DNA of 64,000 bases from Vreelandella zhaodongensis (lineage in GTDB: Bacteria > Pseudomonadota > Gammaproteobacteria > Pseudomonadales > Halomonadaceae): the NCBI RefSeq assembly GCF_013415115.1, contig NZ_JACCDD010000008.1, forward strand, positions 124,001-188,000, written 5' to 3'. Under the pieces are notes generated by a model. That model was not told the origin of the DNA and did not search any database. It saw nothing but the letters and a program-made list of their open reading frames with translations. The translations under genes were made by a program, and so were the position numbers. This document shows, piece by piece, positions 20,197 to 27,178 of this stretch (positions are counted from its first letter, which is position 1; every line of letters starts with the position of its first letter).

Positions 20197-20325
20197 ATGG
20201 CCCACCATGACGACGACTTTAAAGACGAATCAGGTTTGCTTGCTATTGTGCTCGGCCTTGTGGTGCTGGTGAGCATGAGCGCACTGCCCGCTACGATTGG
20301 CTGGATACAAGCATTTGGCGGCTGA
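20197..20325 (+). CDS. 42-residue single-pass membrane protein
   Basis: A short ORF with a very strong ribosome site (AAAAAGGAGG, 20181-20190) six bases before its ATG. The product starts with a charged His/Asp-rich segment (MAHHDDDFKDES), followed by one hydrophobic helix (about residues 13-38) with a Pro. Its size falls below most gene-calling cutoffs. It lies 39 bases after fre. No family is recognised. The ribosome site and clean charged-then-hydrophobic design argue for a real gene. Alternatives are a leader peptide or chance. Confidence 0.65.
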   Translation: MAHHDDDFKDESGLLAIVLGLVVLVSMSALPATIGWIQAFGG

Positions 20326-20411
20326 TAGTTGCCATTTTCTTCGTATGCAGGCAGGATTAAGTTATTCGGCTTTATTGCCTTTTAGAGAACACCGTCAATC
20401 AGGACATAGCT

Positions 20412-20537
20412 ATGTACACAGCACAACGCACCCAGCCAACACAAGCTAAGCCGCTACCGGTGGCTGGTGCGTTGTTGTCTGCGTCTGTTTATGCTGCGTA
20501 TTGGTTTAGCCACGGTGTGCCCTTGGCCGACCAATAG
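20412..20537 (+). CDS. Aromatic leader peptide of the aroG attenuator
   Basis: A 41-residue ORF whose distal part reads Tyr-Ala-Ala-Tyr-Trp-Phe (codons 20490-20507), just before a 9-bp pause hairpin and a strong terminator. This is the layout of a ribosome-mediated attenuator: lack of a charged aromatic tRNA stalls the ribosome at these codons and shifts the RNA fold. The peptide ends with TAG at 20535-20537, between the two arms of the pause hairpin. No strong ribosome site is seen, which weakens the case somewhat. No homologue is claimed. Confidence 0.6.
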   Translation: MYTAQRTQPTQAKPLPVAGALLSASVYAAYWFSHGVPLADQ

Positions 20538-20559
20538 CGTCGCGCCATCAGGCACACCG
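20513..20559 (+). promoter_or_regulatory. Pause hairpin (1:2) of the aroG attenuator
   Basis: CGGTGTGCC (20513-20521) pairs perfectly with GGCACACCG (20551-20559), 9 bp around a 29-base loop. The first arm begins 5 bases after the Phe codon of the leader peptide. ACCGA in the second arm can instead pair with TCGGT in the first arm of the terminator, giving a plausible though short 2:3 antiterminator. Folding was judged by eye, not computed. Confidence 0.55.
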
Positions 20560-20580
20560 ACTAGGTTGCCTGCCGCATGC

Positions 20581-20624
20581 AAAGAAGCCTCGGTTGGTAA
20601 CTCAACCGAGGCTTCTTTCGTTTT
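20581..20624 (+). terminator. Strong Rho-independent terminator / attenuator before aroG
   Basis: A perfect 16-bp stem: AAAGAAGCCTCGGTTG (20581-20596) and CAACCGAGGCTTCTTT (20603-20618) with a GTAACT loop, followed by CGTTTT. It lies 220 bases before aroG on the same strand and after the aromatic leader ORF, so it most likely attenuates aroG transcription. As a simple terminator of upstream genes it would also serve. Confidence 0.85.
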
Positions 20625-20668
20625 AACTGTTTATTTACGTTTCATCAGATTCCTCAAGGAGCTACATC

Positions 20669-20839
20669 ATGTATCGCGCATACTCTCTCGCTACTCAGCT
20701 CGCCAACGCCATTACCTACATCGGTTATGGTTATGGCTGGCGATTTAGCGACGCGCGGTTGGTGCAAGCTGCCACCTCCGACCGTGCAAGCCAGGGTGGC
20801 CAGTTGGTATCACGATGTCACACGCTTCCGGAGAGTTAA
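20669..20839 (+). CDS. Second aromatic-rich short ORF, 4 nt before aroG
   Basis: A 56-residue ORF with a good ribosome site (AAGGAG, 20657-20662) and a run of aromatic codons: residues 17-26 read Tyr-Ile-Gly-Tyr-Gly-Tyr-Gly-Trp-Arg-Phe. Its TAA (20837-20839) ends 4 bases before the aroG ATG, and the aroG ribosome site GGAGAG lies inside its last codons. This geometry suggests translational coupling, or ribosome stalling that controls access to the aroG start. No homologue is known to me. It lies after the terminator, so it would be a second layer of control. Confidence 0.55.
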   Translation: MYRAYSLATQLANAITYIGYGYGWRFSDARLVQAATSDRASQGGQLVSRCHTLPES

Positions 20840-20843
20840 TGTT

Positions 20844-21923
20844 ATGAACGCCCATGCCAGCCCTGCTTGCACAACTGTGTCAAACGTATTGTCTGTAACG
20901 AACTGCCACTCGGCCACATCTCAGCCACTACCCCTGCCAGCGGAGTTGCGCCGCAGTATCGCGATTGACTCAACCCTGGGCGAGCAAATTGCCCAGCAGC
21001 GTCATGCGGTTCAACGCATTCTGAATGGCCAGGATGACAGGCTGTTGGTGGTCGTGGGGCCATGCTCCATTCATGACCCAGACGCAGCGCTGGAGTATGC
21101 CGACCGACTGGCTGCGCTTAGCGATGAGGTGAGTGAGCAAATATTACCGGTAATGCGTGTCTACGTTGAAAAGCCACGCACCACCGTCGGTTGGAAAGGT
21201 TTAGCGTATGATCCTGATTTAGACGGCAGCGGCGATATGCCAAAGGGAATAACACTCTCTCGTGAGTTGATGCACGCGGTTGCCTCACGGGGCTTACCAG
21301 TGGCCACGGAGCTTTTACAGCCAATGCTTGCGCCCTACTTAGATGATTTGCTGAGCTGGGTTGCCATTGGTGCTCGCACCACTGAGTCACAGTTACACCG
21401 CGAGCTGGCAAGTGATCTCGCGGCAGCCGTAGGGTTCAAAAATGCCACCAGCGGCGACGTCCAGGTCGCTATTGATGCGATGCAGGCAGCTGCCCATGCT
21501 CACCAGCGTTTTGCAATAGATAGCCAAGGCTGTCCAGTTATGCAGGAAAGTGCCGGTAATCCCCACACTCACGTGGTGCTCCGTGGGGGGCATGGCGAAC
21601 CAAATTACCAGTCCCATCACGTACGTTCGGCAGTAAAGGCTCTGCGAGAAGCAGGTCAAAACCCACGTTTAATGGTGGACTGCAGCCACGCTAATGCGCG
21701 CAAGGATCATCGTCGCCAAAGCGAAGTGATGCTCGATGTATTGGCGCAGCGCAAAGCGGGCGATGCTAATTTAGTAGCCTTAATGCTAGAAAGTCACTTG
21801 TTTGAGGGAAAACAGGCGCTTAAGCCAAATGCGATGCGTTACGGTGTGTCTGTTACCGATGCCTGTGTTAGCTGGGAAGCGACTGAGCGACTGCTCAAAA
21901 CTGCCGCCGAAAGAATGTGTTAA
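20844..21923 (+). CDS. aroG: 3-deoxy-7-phosphoheptulonate synthase (type I DAHP synthase)
   Basis: Condenses phosphoenolpyruvate and erythrose 4-phosphate in the first step of the shikimate pathway. The frame is open upstream, but the ATG at 20844 follows GGAGAG and gives 359 residues (E. coli AroG 350). Hallmarks are VVVGPCSIHDP (about residue 75), MRVYVEKPRTTVGWKG, GFKNATSGDV, VLRGGHGEPNY and MVDCSHANARKDH, which carry substrate- and metal-binding residues. Which aromatic amino acid inhibits it cannot be told by eye. The upstream attenuator suggests control by aromatic amino acids. The E. coli symbol is used loosely. Confidence 0.93.
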   Translation: MNAHASPACTTVSNVLSVTNCHSATSQPLPLPAELRRSIAIDSTLGEQIAQQRHAVQRILNGQDDRLLVVVGPCSIHDPDAALEYADRLAALSDEVSEQILPVMRVYVEKPRTTVGWKGLAYDPDLDGSGDMPKGITLSRELMHAVASRGLPVATELLQPMLAPYLDDLLSWVAIGARTTESQLHRELASDLAAAVGFKNATSGDVQVAIDAMQAAAHAHQRFAIDSQGCPVMQESAGNPHTHVVLRGGHGEPNYQSHHVRSAVKALREAGQNPRLMVDCSHANARKDHRRQSEVMLDVLAQRKAGDANLVALMLESHLFEGKQALKPNAMRYGVSVTDACVSWEATERLLKTAAERMC

Positions 21924-21999
21924 AACACAGTTATCTACGTACAGCTTGATAACCTCTTGTCTGCCTTGGTCAGCCCCGTATCATAGGAGCCTCCTATCG

Positions 22000-22527
22000 A
22001 TGACGAGGTTGGCCATGGTCTTCACCCTTGAGCAGCATAACCCCAGTAGCTACCAGCGCAAGGCGCGGATGATCAGTATTGCCATGGCAGGGCAGCTTAT
22101 TGTCTTTGGGCTACTGTTTTCAATGCTGTTAACCGCCACGTTTGGCAGCAGCCTATGGCTCAATGCGTTGGGCGTGTTTCTGGGCCTGTTAGCCACCAGT
22201 GCGATGTTTGCAGTCCTCAAAGATCGCCCCTGGATGACTGAAATGCGCTATGTTTGGCAGCTTAAGCAACACCTTTCTCATATCAGCGGCTACCTGCAGC
22301 CACTGCGCCAAGCCGTGGAAGAGGATAACCGCGTGGCGTTGGACATTGTGACATTTTACCATCAAGGCATGACACAGCTTGCTGAGCTTAATGGTCGCAC
22401 TACTGATGATGATTCTGAGCGGCTGGCAGAAAAAATGCAGATAAAAGTAAAGCGAGAAACGTTGGGTCTGCCAGCCCAGGTCGACAGTTTTGACCCGCAA
22501 GACTTAAAAGCATTTAAGCGTCGCTAA
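22000..22527 (+). CDS. DUF3087 family membrane protein
   Basis: A 175-residue protein of unknown function, matching the DUF3087 pattern. Two hydrophobic helices (about residues 25-50 and 55-75) are followed by a cytoplasmic helical domain of about 100 residues. The ATG at 22000 follows GGAG by 10 bases; an ATG five codons on (22015), with GAGG six bases before it, is an equally good start. The ribosome site GGAG lies inside a perfect dyad ATAGGAG-C-CTCCTAT (21983-21997), which could hide it in a hairpin. It is typical of Halomonas-like and Pseudomonas-like genomes. Confidence 0.75.
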   Translation: MTRLAMVFTLEQHNPSSYQRKARMISIAMAGQLIVFGLLFSMLLTATFGSSLWLNALGVFLGLLATSAMFAVLKDRPWMTEMRYVWQLKQHLSHISGYLQPLRQAVEEDNRVALDIVTFYHQGMTQLAELNGRTTDDDSERLAEKMQIKVKRETLGLPAQVDSFDPQDLKAFKRR

Positions 22528-22658
22528 ATGAAGTGAAATTTATTTATTAAGAAGAAATCCGCTGAATTCTACGTAGACCCCATTGAAGGTGTCTACGGCG
22601 ATAAAAGACCCAGTAGTAAAAGTAGTAACAACAGCGGAAACAACAGGGAGCAGGATGC

Positions 22659-23402
22659 ATGACTTACTTACCTAATCGATTAACAGGTGTTATGGCGGTG
22701 GCTGCTACAGTTGCGCTGGCGGGCTGTGCTAGCACGGGGGCAACGCCTGCGGATTCTTCAGCCACGGGAACGTCTAAAACAACGGTGCATAGCAGTGCGC
22801 CACTGTTCCCTGCTGTTCTGTTTCCTGGCAGCGCGGCACACTTTGACGCTTGGGAGTGTCAGCCTGCTAACCAAAACTTGGTTACTGCGATGAATGATGA
22901 TGACTTACGTCTTTGGTCACTACACGGCGCTTGGCGTTTACCAGAAGCGATAGTAGCAAGCGGTGCCCGCTATCAAGATGGGGAGATCAGCTTCTGGAAT
23001 CGTGGTGATCAGGCCCAGGTAGAAACACCACGTGGTCAGCTTCAATGCCAGCAAGGGCAGCGTCGAGCTGCAGCAACCCGTGCTGATCACCCAGGTGTGA
23101 TGTTCCTGGGGCGTGGCAATGAGCCTGGCTGGTCCATTGAACTTGCCCATGATGCGCCGATGATGACCTGGACAACGGCCTATGGCAGCGAGACGCAAAC
23201 CATACCCTATATGGTGAGTGTCATGGACAACGAAGCAGGCAGAGTTGTTATCGAGAATGCTAACGCTGATCAGTTTTTCCGCGTACGCATCGAGGCGGGA
23301 GCGTGCTTTGACGATATGAAAGGCCAGCCGTATCCAGCCCGTGTCACGTTGAGCATAGGCGGCGAGCAGTACAAAGGCTGTGGACAGGGCATTGCTCCCT
23401 AA
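22659..23402 (+). CDS. Lipoprotein with MliC-like and COG3650-like domains
   Basis: A 247-residue outer-membrane-type lipoprotein: signal peptide with lipobox LAGC (Cys at residue 23) followed by a Ser/Thr-rich linker. Residues of about 60-130 look like the MliC lysozyme-inhibitor fold (WECQP at the start and ASGARYQDG with the conserved SGxxY loop). Residues from about 145 on, beginning FLGRGNEPGW, resemble the COG3650 lipoprotein domain. If the first domain is a true MliC it would block c-type lysozyme in the periplasm. Function is inferred from motifs only. It has GGGAGCAGG upstream of the ATG. Confidence 0.7.
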   Translation: MTYLPNRLTGVMAVAATVALAGCASTGATPADSSATGTSKTTVHSSAPLFPAVLFPGSAAHFDAWECQPANQNLVTAMNDDDLRLWSLHGAWRLPEAIVASGARYQDGEISFWNRGDQAQVETPRGQLQCQQGQRRAAATRADHPGVMFLGRGNEPGWSIELAHDAPMMTWTTAYGSETQTIPYMVSVMDNEAGRVVIENANADQFFRVRIEAGACFDDMKGQPYPARVTLSIGGEQYKGCGQGIAP

Positions 23403-23431
23403 CCCCCCTGGTGTTTTGGACCACTGGCGTG

Positions 23432-24511
23432 TCAGCAGCGGTAAAGGAAAGGCTCGGCACGCCACTGTGATTCAATAAAGTCGCTGGCGCATAGCGCGGT
23501 GGTATCCCCGGTTGCCCTGGCAGCGAGCCGGGAGAGTGTTTCCAGGCGTAGATCCCGAGAGGCCTCTAGCTGCTCGCTTGTCTCAACTGGATGCCAAGTG
23601 TCATCTTCTCTTGTTGCCAGTGTAAAGCTAAAAGGATGAAAGCCCGGAAAGCCAAGGCGAATATCCGTGGCGATTAATGTTTCCTGACCATCTAACAGCA
23701 GTGTGTCATAGCGCAAAAAGGGACCGGTGAACCACGCCAGCCGTTGACCAAGTGGGCCTGCCAAGGCGCTTTCCTCAAGTGCCGTATTGCGCTTTAAAGG
23801 TTCAAGTGTTGGGGGGCGCTGACCATCGAATAAACCTATCAAACTCTCGTAATAGAGGTCTTCACCGATAATCGTTGCCCGCCAAAGCACAATATTAAAT
23901 GGTGTTGGTTGAATGAGAACGGGGGCTTCACGAAGCCCTGCTTCAGCGAGCGAAGGAGCTAAGCGCTGTTCTACGCTCCATTTCGCCCCTGCTGCTAGTA
24001 GCAAATATACGCTGGAGACCGCTAAGCCCACGGTACAGGCACTGCGAACCTTTTTGGAGGCGACACCTATGATCAATGCAATGAGCAGTGGCAGAGTGTA
24101 GAAAGGATCGATAATAAACACGATAGGCCACGCCACTGGCGGTATATCTAGCGGCCAAAATAGCTGAGTGCCGTAAGTCGTCAGTGAATCAAGCAGAGGA
24201 TGTGTGGTCAGACAAAGGACGAAAAACCACCACCAGTGGCGAAAGTAAACAGGACGCTGTTGTGTTGCTGGAAAAAGTCGCGCGGTAAGCAGTGCGAATA
24301 GAGTGCCCAGCCCTGTCAACACGAACAGTGAATGGCTAAACCCGCGGTGCTCAGTCACATTGGCCACCGCGTCGCCATAATCAAGTACTACGTCCAGATC
24401 AGGCAGCGTGCCAAGCAGTGCGCCAATAAGCACGGCTTTACGGCCCAGCCGTCTGCCCAGTATTGCACCACCTACAGCGGCCCCAAGAGCAGCTTGTGTG
24501 ACTGAATCCAC
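23432..24511 (-). CDS. YdjM-type membrane-bound metal-dependent hydrolase
   Basis: A 359-residue inner-membrane protein of the YdjM/DUF457 family (PF04307), with an N-terminal hydrophobic half holding His/Asp motifs GTLPDLD, EHRGFSHSL and TTHPLLDSLTTYGTQ, which look metal-binding. The C-terminal part, about residues 190-359, is soluble. An upstream in-frame ATG would add 11 residues, but the GTG at 24511 follows AAGGAG and gives the usual family N-terminus DSVTQAALGAAVG. LexA control is known for E. coli ydjM; no SOS box was seen here. Substrate unknown. Confidence 0.82.
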   Translation of the reverse strand: MDSVTQAALGAAVGGAILGRRLGRKAVLIGALLGTLPDLDVVLDYGDAVANVTEHRGFSHSLFVLTGLGTLFALLTARLFPATQQRPVYFRHWWWFFVLCLTTHPLLDSLTTYGTQLFWPLDIPPVAWPIVFIIDPFYTLPLLIALIIGVASKKVRSACTVGLAVSSVYLLLAAGAKWSVEQRLAPSLAEAGLREAPVLIQPTPFNIVLWRATIIGEDLYYESLIGLFDGQRPPTLEPLKRNTALEESALAGPLGQRLAWFTGPFLRYDTLLLDGQETLIATDIRLGFPGFHPFSFTLATREDDTWHPVETSEQLEASRDLRLETLSRLAARATGDTTALCASDFIESQWRAEPFLYRC

Positions 24512-24538
24512 GAATATCTCCTTGGGGCGACCCCCGTA

Positions 24539-24573
24539 TTTCAAGCAACTGATATATTATTATACAGATCTGT
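24539..24573 (+). promoter_or_regulatory. Candidate promoter and palindrome before the DUF411 gene
   Basis: TTTCAA (24539-24544) and TATACA (24561-24566) are 16 bases apart, a weak sigma-70-like pair. A perfect 10-base palindrome ACAGATCTGT (24564-24573) overlaps the -10 region and lies 15 bases before the DUF411 start; it could be an operator. The same AT-rich stretch holds TATAAT on the minus strand (24564-24559), so the region may serve both divergent genes. Confidence 0.3.
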
Positions 24574-24588
24574 GAAGAGGGTGCTTAA

Positions 24589-25053
24589 ATGTTGAAAAAT
24601 CGTCTAATTAAATGTTTGGCAGGCAACCTGCTTGCTGCCTGCTCGCTAACTGCTTTTTCGTTAAGCGCTTTAGCAGCCCCGACAGTGGATGTGCACAGCG
24701 ATCCCAATTGTGGTTGCTGTAGCGCATGGGTGAGCCATCTTGAAGAAGCTGGGTTTAACGTCAACCACCATCGTGACGGTGATCTCCGCGCCATTAAAAT
24801 AGCCAATGGTGTTCCTCCGGAGCTCGCGTCTTGTCACACGGCCATTGTTGATGGCTATGTGATTGAAGGTCATGTGCCTGCCTCAGATATCAAGCGCCTA
24901 CTGGATGAGCAGCCAGATGTTGTCGGGCTAACCGTGCCGGGTATGCCTCATGGTTCACCTGGCATGGAAACAGGCCGTGTTGATGATTATGCCGTACTCA
25001 GCTGGAGCCGCAGCGACAGCACGCCCGCTATTTTTAGCGAATATACCCAGTAA
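24589..25053 (+). CDS. DUF411 periplasmic metal-binding protein
   Basis: A 154-residue protein with a signal peptide of about 29 residues. The mature part opens with the DUF411 signature: DPNCGCC with Cys at about residues 41, 43 and 44, plus another Cys in SCHTAIVDGYVIEGHVP. DUF411 proteins are found near copper and other metal resistance genes and are thought to bind metals. No copper gene is adjacent here; the next genes are a glyoxalase and a META lipoprotein in the same direction. Some annotate this family as CopG-like. Confidence 0.8.
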   Translation: MLKNRLIKCLAGNLLAACSLTAFSLSALAAPTVDVHSDPNCGCCSAWVSHLEEAGFNVNHHRDGDLRAIKIANGVPPELASCHTAIVDGYVIEGHVPASDIKRLLDEQPDVVGLTVPGMPHGSPGMETGRVDDYAVLSWSRSDSTPAIFSEYTQ

Positions 25054-25071
25054 TAATGAAGGGAGAATGAC

Positions 25072-25512
25072 ATGCAGTTTTTGCACACCATGGTACGGGT
25101 AAGCAACCTGGATGCGTCGCTGCATTTTTATTGCGACCTGTTAGGCCTGAAAGAAGTACGTCGTAAAGAGAACGAGAAAGGGCGATTTACGCTCGTATTT
25201 CTTGCAGCACCCGCTGATGAAGCACGTTCAGAGCGCCTCACGGCACCAGAGCTTGAATTGACCTACAACTGGGATCCAGAAGAGGTCTCCGGTGGACGCA
25301 ACTTCGGACATCTCGCCTATCGAGTTGACGATATTTACGCGCTTTGCAAAAAGCTCGAAGATAATGGTGTCACCATCAACCGCCCACCGCGGGATGGCCA
25401 TATGGCGTTCGTAAAGTCGCCCGATGGAATTTCTGTCGAGTTACTCCAGAAAGGTGATGCGCTGCCTCCACAGGAACCATGGGCCTCAATGGAAAACAGC
25501 GGGAGCTGGTAA
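25072..25512 (+). CDS. gloA: Glyoxalase I-type lactoylglutathione lyase
   Basis: A 146-residue vicinal-oxygen-chelate fold enzyme that isomerises the hemithioacetal of methylglyoxal and glutathione. It has two beta-alpha-beta-beta-beta units, His at residue 5 (FLHTMVRV), Glu in ELELTYNWD, His in FGHLAYRVDD and a final Glu in SVELLQKG, which fit the four metal ligands. Ribosome site GAAGGGAG is present. It ends 25 bases before the META lipoprotein. Paralogues of other specificity exist in this superfamily, but the length and ligands favour GloA. Confidence 0.87.
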   Translation: MQFLHTMVRVSNLDASLHFYCDLLGLKEVRRKENEKGRFTLVFLAAPADEARSERLTAPELELTYNWDPEEVSGGRNFGHLAYRVDDIYALCKKLEDNGVTINRPPRDGHMAFVKSPDGISVELLQKGDALPPQEPWASMENSGSW

Positions 25513-25537
25513 TTACCTCTACAAGGAGCAAGAACAA

Positions 25538-25990
25538 GTGAAGATCAAGGTTGGAGCAACGCTAATCGGTGTTGCCGCCGCACTGCTAGTTAGTGCGTGT
25601 AGTAGCACGCCAGAGCACGAGAGCAAAGAGAAACCAGAGAGCGTTACGTTGTCAGGTCCGTTGGTAGATCAGCGCTGGAATCTGCTGCTGGTAGGCACCG
25701 ATGAACGGGTGTCATTACCTGATACGCCATTCTTTCAAATTGGAAGTGATGGCAGTGTGAGTGGCTCGGATGGTTGTAACCGCTTTACCGGCAGTGTGAA
25801 TCTGGGAGAAAACCAACGCATCGAGTTTAGCCAGCTCGCTTCCACACGCATGGCCTGCCCCAATATGGAAGACGCCAAACGGGTAACGGATATGCTCGAA
25901 ACGGCCTACCGCTACCTGATCGACCACGACCGGCTGGTGTTCTTCGGCCCGGACAGTCGGGTGCTGGGCGGCTGGCGCGAAGCCAACTAG
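25538..25990 (+). CDS. META-domain lipoprotein (HslJ-like)
   Basis: A 150-residue lipoprotein. The GTG at 25538 is preferred over upstream codons because AAGGAG lies 9 bases before it and it gives a clean lipoprotein signal with LVSAC (Cys at residue 21). The META domain (about residues 50-145) carries SDGCNRFTGSV and the paired MACPNME; these two Cys can form the disulfide seen in relatives. HslJ in E. coli affects novobiocin resistance; the function here is unknown. The upstream frame overlaps the end of the glyoxalase gene, which this start avoids. Confidence 0.8.
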   Translation: MKIKVGATLIGVAAALLVSACSSTPEHESKEKPESVTLSGPLVDQRWNLLLVGTDERVSLPDTPFFQIGSDGSVSGSDGCNRFTGSVNLGENQRIEFSQLASTRMACPNMEDAKRVTDMLETAYRYLIDHDRLVFFGPDSRVLGGWREAN

Positions 25991-26017
25991 GTTTTTAATG
26001 AGAATCAGCTTGAGTGT

Positions 26018-27178
26018 CTAATAGTTAAAAGGCGGATTGAAGCGGGCTATAAAGCGCGCATCAATCCGCTTTTTCCATTCCCACACCCAGCGGCCTGAAA
26101 AGCCGATGGCACCTCTGCTGGCAATCGCATGGCCGTCGCCAGTGCCAATCAGTGCCAGTACACGCTTTGGTGGCTGCCAGGTGGTCAGCGGTTCACTGTG
26201 GCAGGCGGCGCGCAGGTTCTCCGCCAGCACTGGTCCCTGGCGCACGGCATAAACGCCAGACTTGGGCAGTGGCGATGAGCGCAGTGATGGGTTGAAAGCT
26301 GCACAGTCTCCAGCCGCGAACAGCCCCGGCTTTCCTGTTACCTCAAGTGTCTTATTCACCTGGATAAATCCCTGCTGATTCAGCGGCAGCGCGGTGTCTT
26401 GCAACCACATCTGGCCAACGGCACCGGTAGCCCACAGCACGATATCTGCGTCAATCAACTCTCCTTCAGAGGTGTTAACGCCACCTGCTATTAGCGACTG
26501 ACCACGCACGCCGTGAAGCACCGTAATGTCTGCTCGGCGCAGGGCACGCTGGGTTAACCAGCGGGGCAGATGACCCGCGCCGGGTAGCAGTGTTGTTGAT
26601 GCGCTGACTAGCGTGCCTTGCCAAGTAATGTCGGAGCGCTGTTGACGAAGCTGCGCCATCACGCTCATTAAGGTTTCGCAGCCAGCCGCGCCGCCGCCTA
26701 CGCTCACCACTCGCTGGTGAGTGCCCTGGGGAAGCTGTGCGACTTTCTCTCTTAGCGCTTGCCAGCGGTAATGCAGTGAGCTTAGCGGTCGCATCGCTAA
26801 TAAGTAGGGGGGCTGTGCGCCATGCTTTTCGGGCAGTCGTAGCGTAGAGCCCACGTTAAATGAGGCCACATCAAAATGGACCACCTCGCCGTTAGCTAGT
26901 GTTACCCAGCGCTTGGTGGGATCGATAGCCACTGCGGGCGAGGTGATTAAACGAGCGCCTGCCCTTTGCGATAGCGCCGCCACGTCAATTTGTGTTTCGC
27001 GTAGCGTGCATTCCCCTGCCAGCCAAGCAGGCACGCTGCCGGAATAGGCGGCAAGCGGACTATCGCTGACCACGGTGATAGCAATCGTCGTATCTGGGCG
27101 CTGAGCAAAGGCTTCCAGTACGAAGGCGTGGGCATGGCCCGCGCCAATCAGAACGAGCTGTTTTAAAGGTGGTATCAC
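26018..27178 (-). CDS. FAD-dependent oxidoreductase of the SelD-N-terminus type
   Basis: A 386-residue pyridine-nucleotide-disulfide-reductase-fold flavoprotein. The N-terminal FAD motif is VLIGAGHAHAFVLEAF, where GxGHAH is typical of proteins classed as TIGR03169, a domain often fused to the N-terminus of selenophosphate synthetase SelD. A second dinucleotide motif is VVSVGGGAAGCETL (about residue 160), and the last FAD motif is GLFAAGDCAAF (about residue 290). It stands alone here, without SelD. The GTG start overlaps the upstream TVP38 fusion gene by 4 bases, so the two are coupled. The alternative reading is a type II NADH dehydrogenase-like enzyme. Confidence 0.8.
   Translation of the reverse strand: MIPPLKQLVLIGAGHAHAFVLEAFAQRPDTTIAITVVSDSPLAAYSGSVPAWLAGECTLRETQIDVAALSQRAGARLITSPAVAIDPTKRWVTLANGEVVHFDVASFNVGSTLRLPEKHGAQPPYLLAMRPLSSLHYRWQALREKVAQLPQGTHQRVVSVGGGAAGCETLMSVMAQLRQQRSDITWQGTLVSASTTLLPGAGHLPRWLTQRALRRADITVLHGVRGQSLIAGGVNTSEGELIDADIVLWATGAVGQMWLQDTALPLNQQGFIQVNKTLEVTGKPGLFAAGDCAAFNPSLRSSPLPKSGVYAVRQGPVLAENLRAACHSEPLTTWQPPKRVLALIGTGDGHAIASRGAIGFSGRWVWEWKKRIDARFIARFNPPFNY

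Noticed and set aside
22570..22616. CGTAGAC/GTCTACG inverted repeat as a terminator
   Set aside because: Stem of only 7 bp with no T tract after it.
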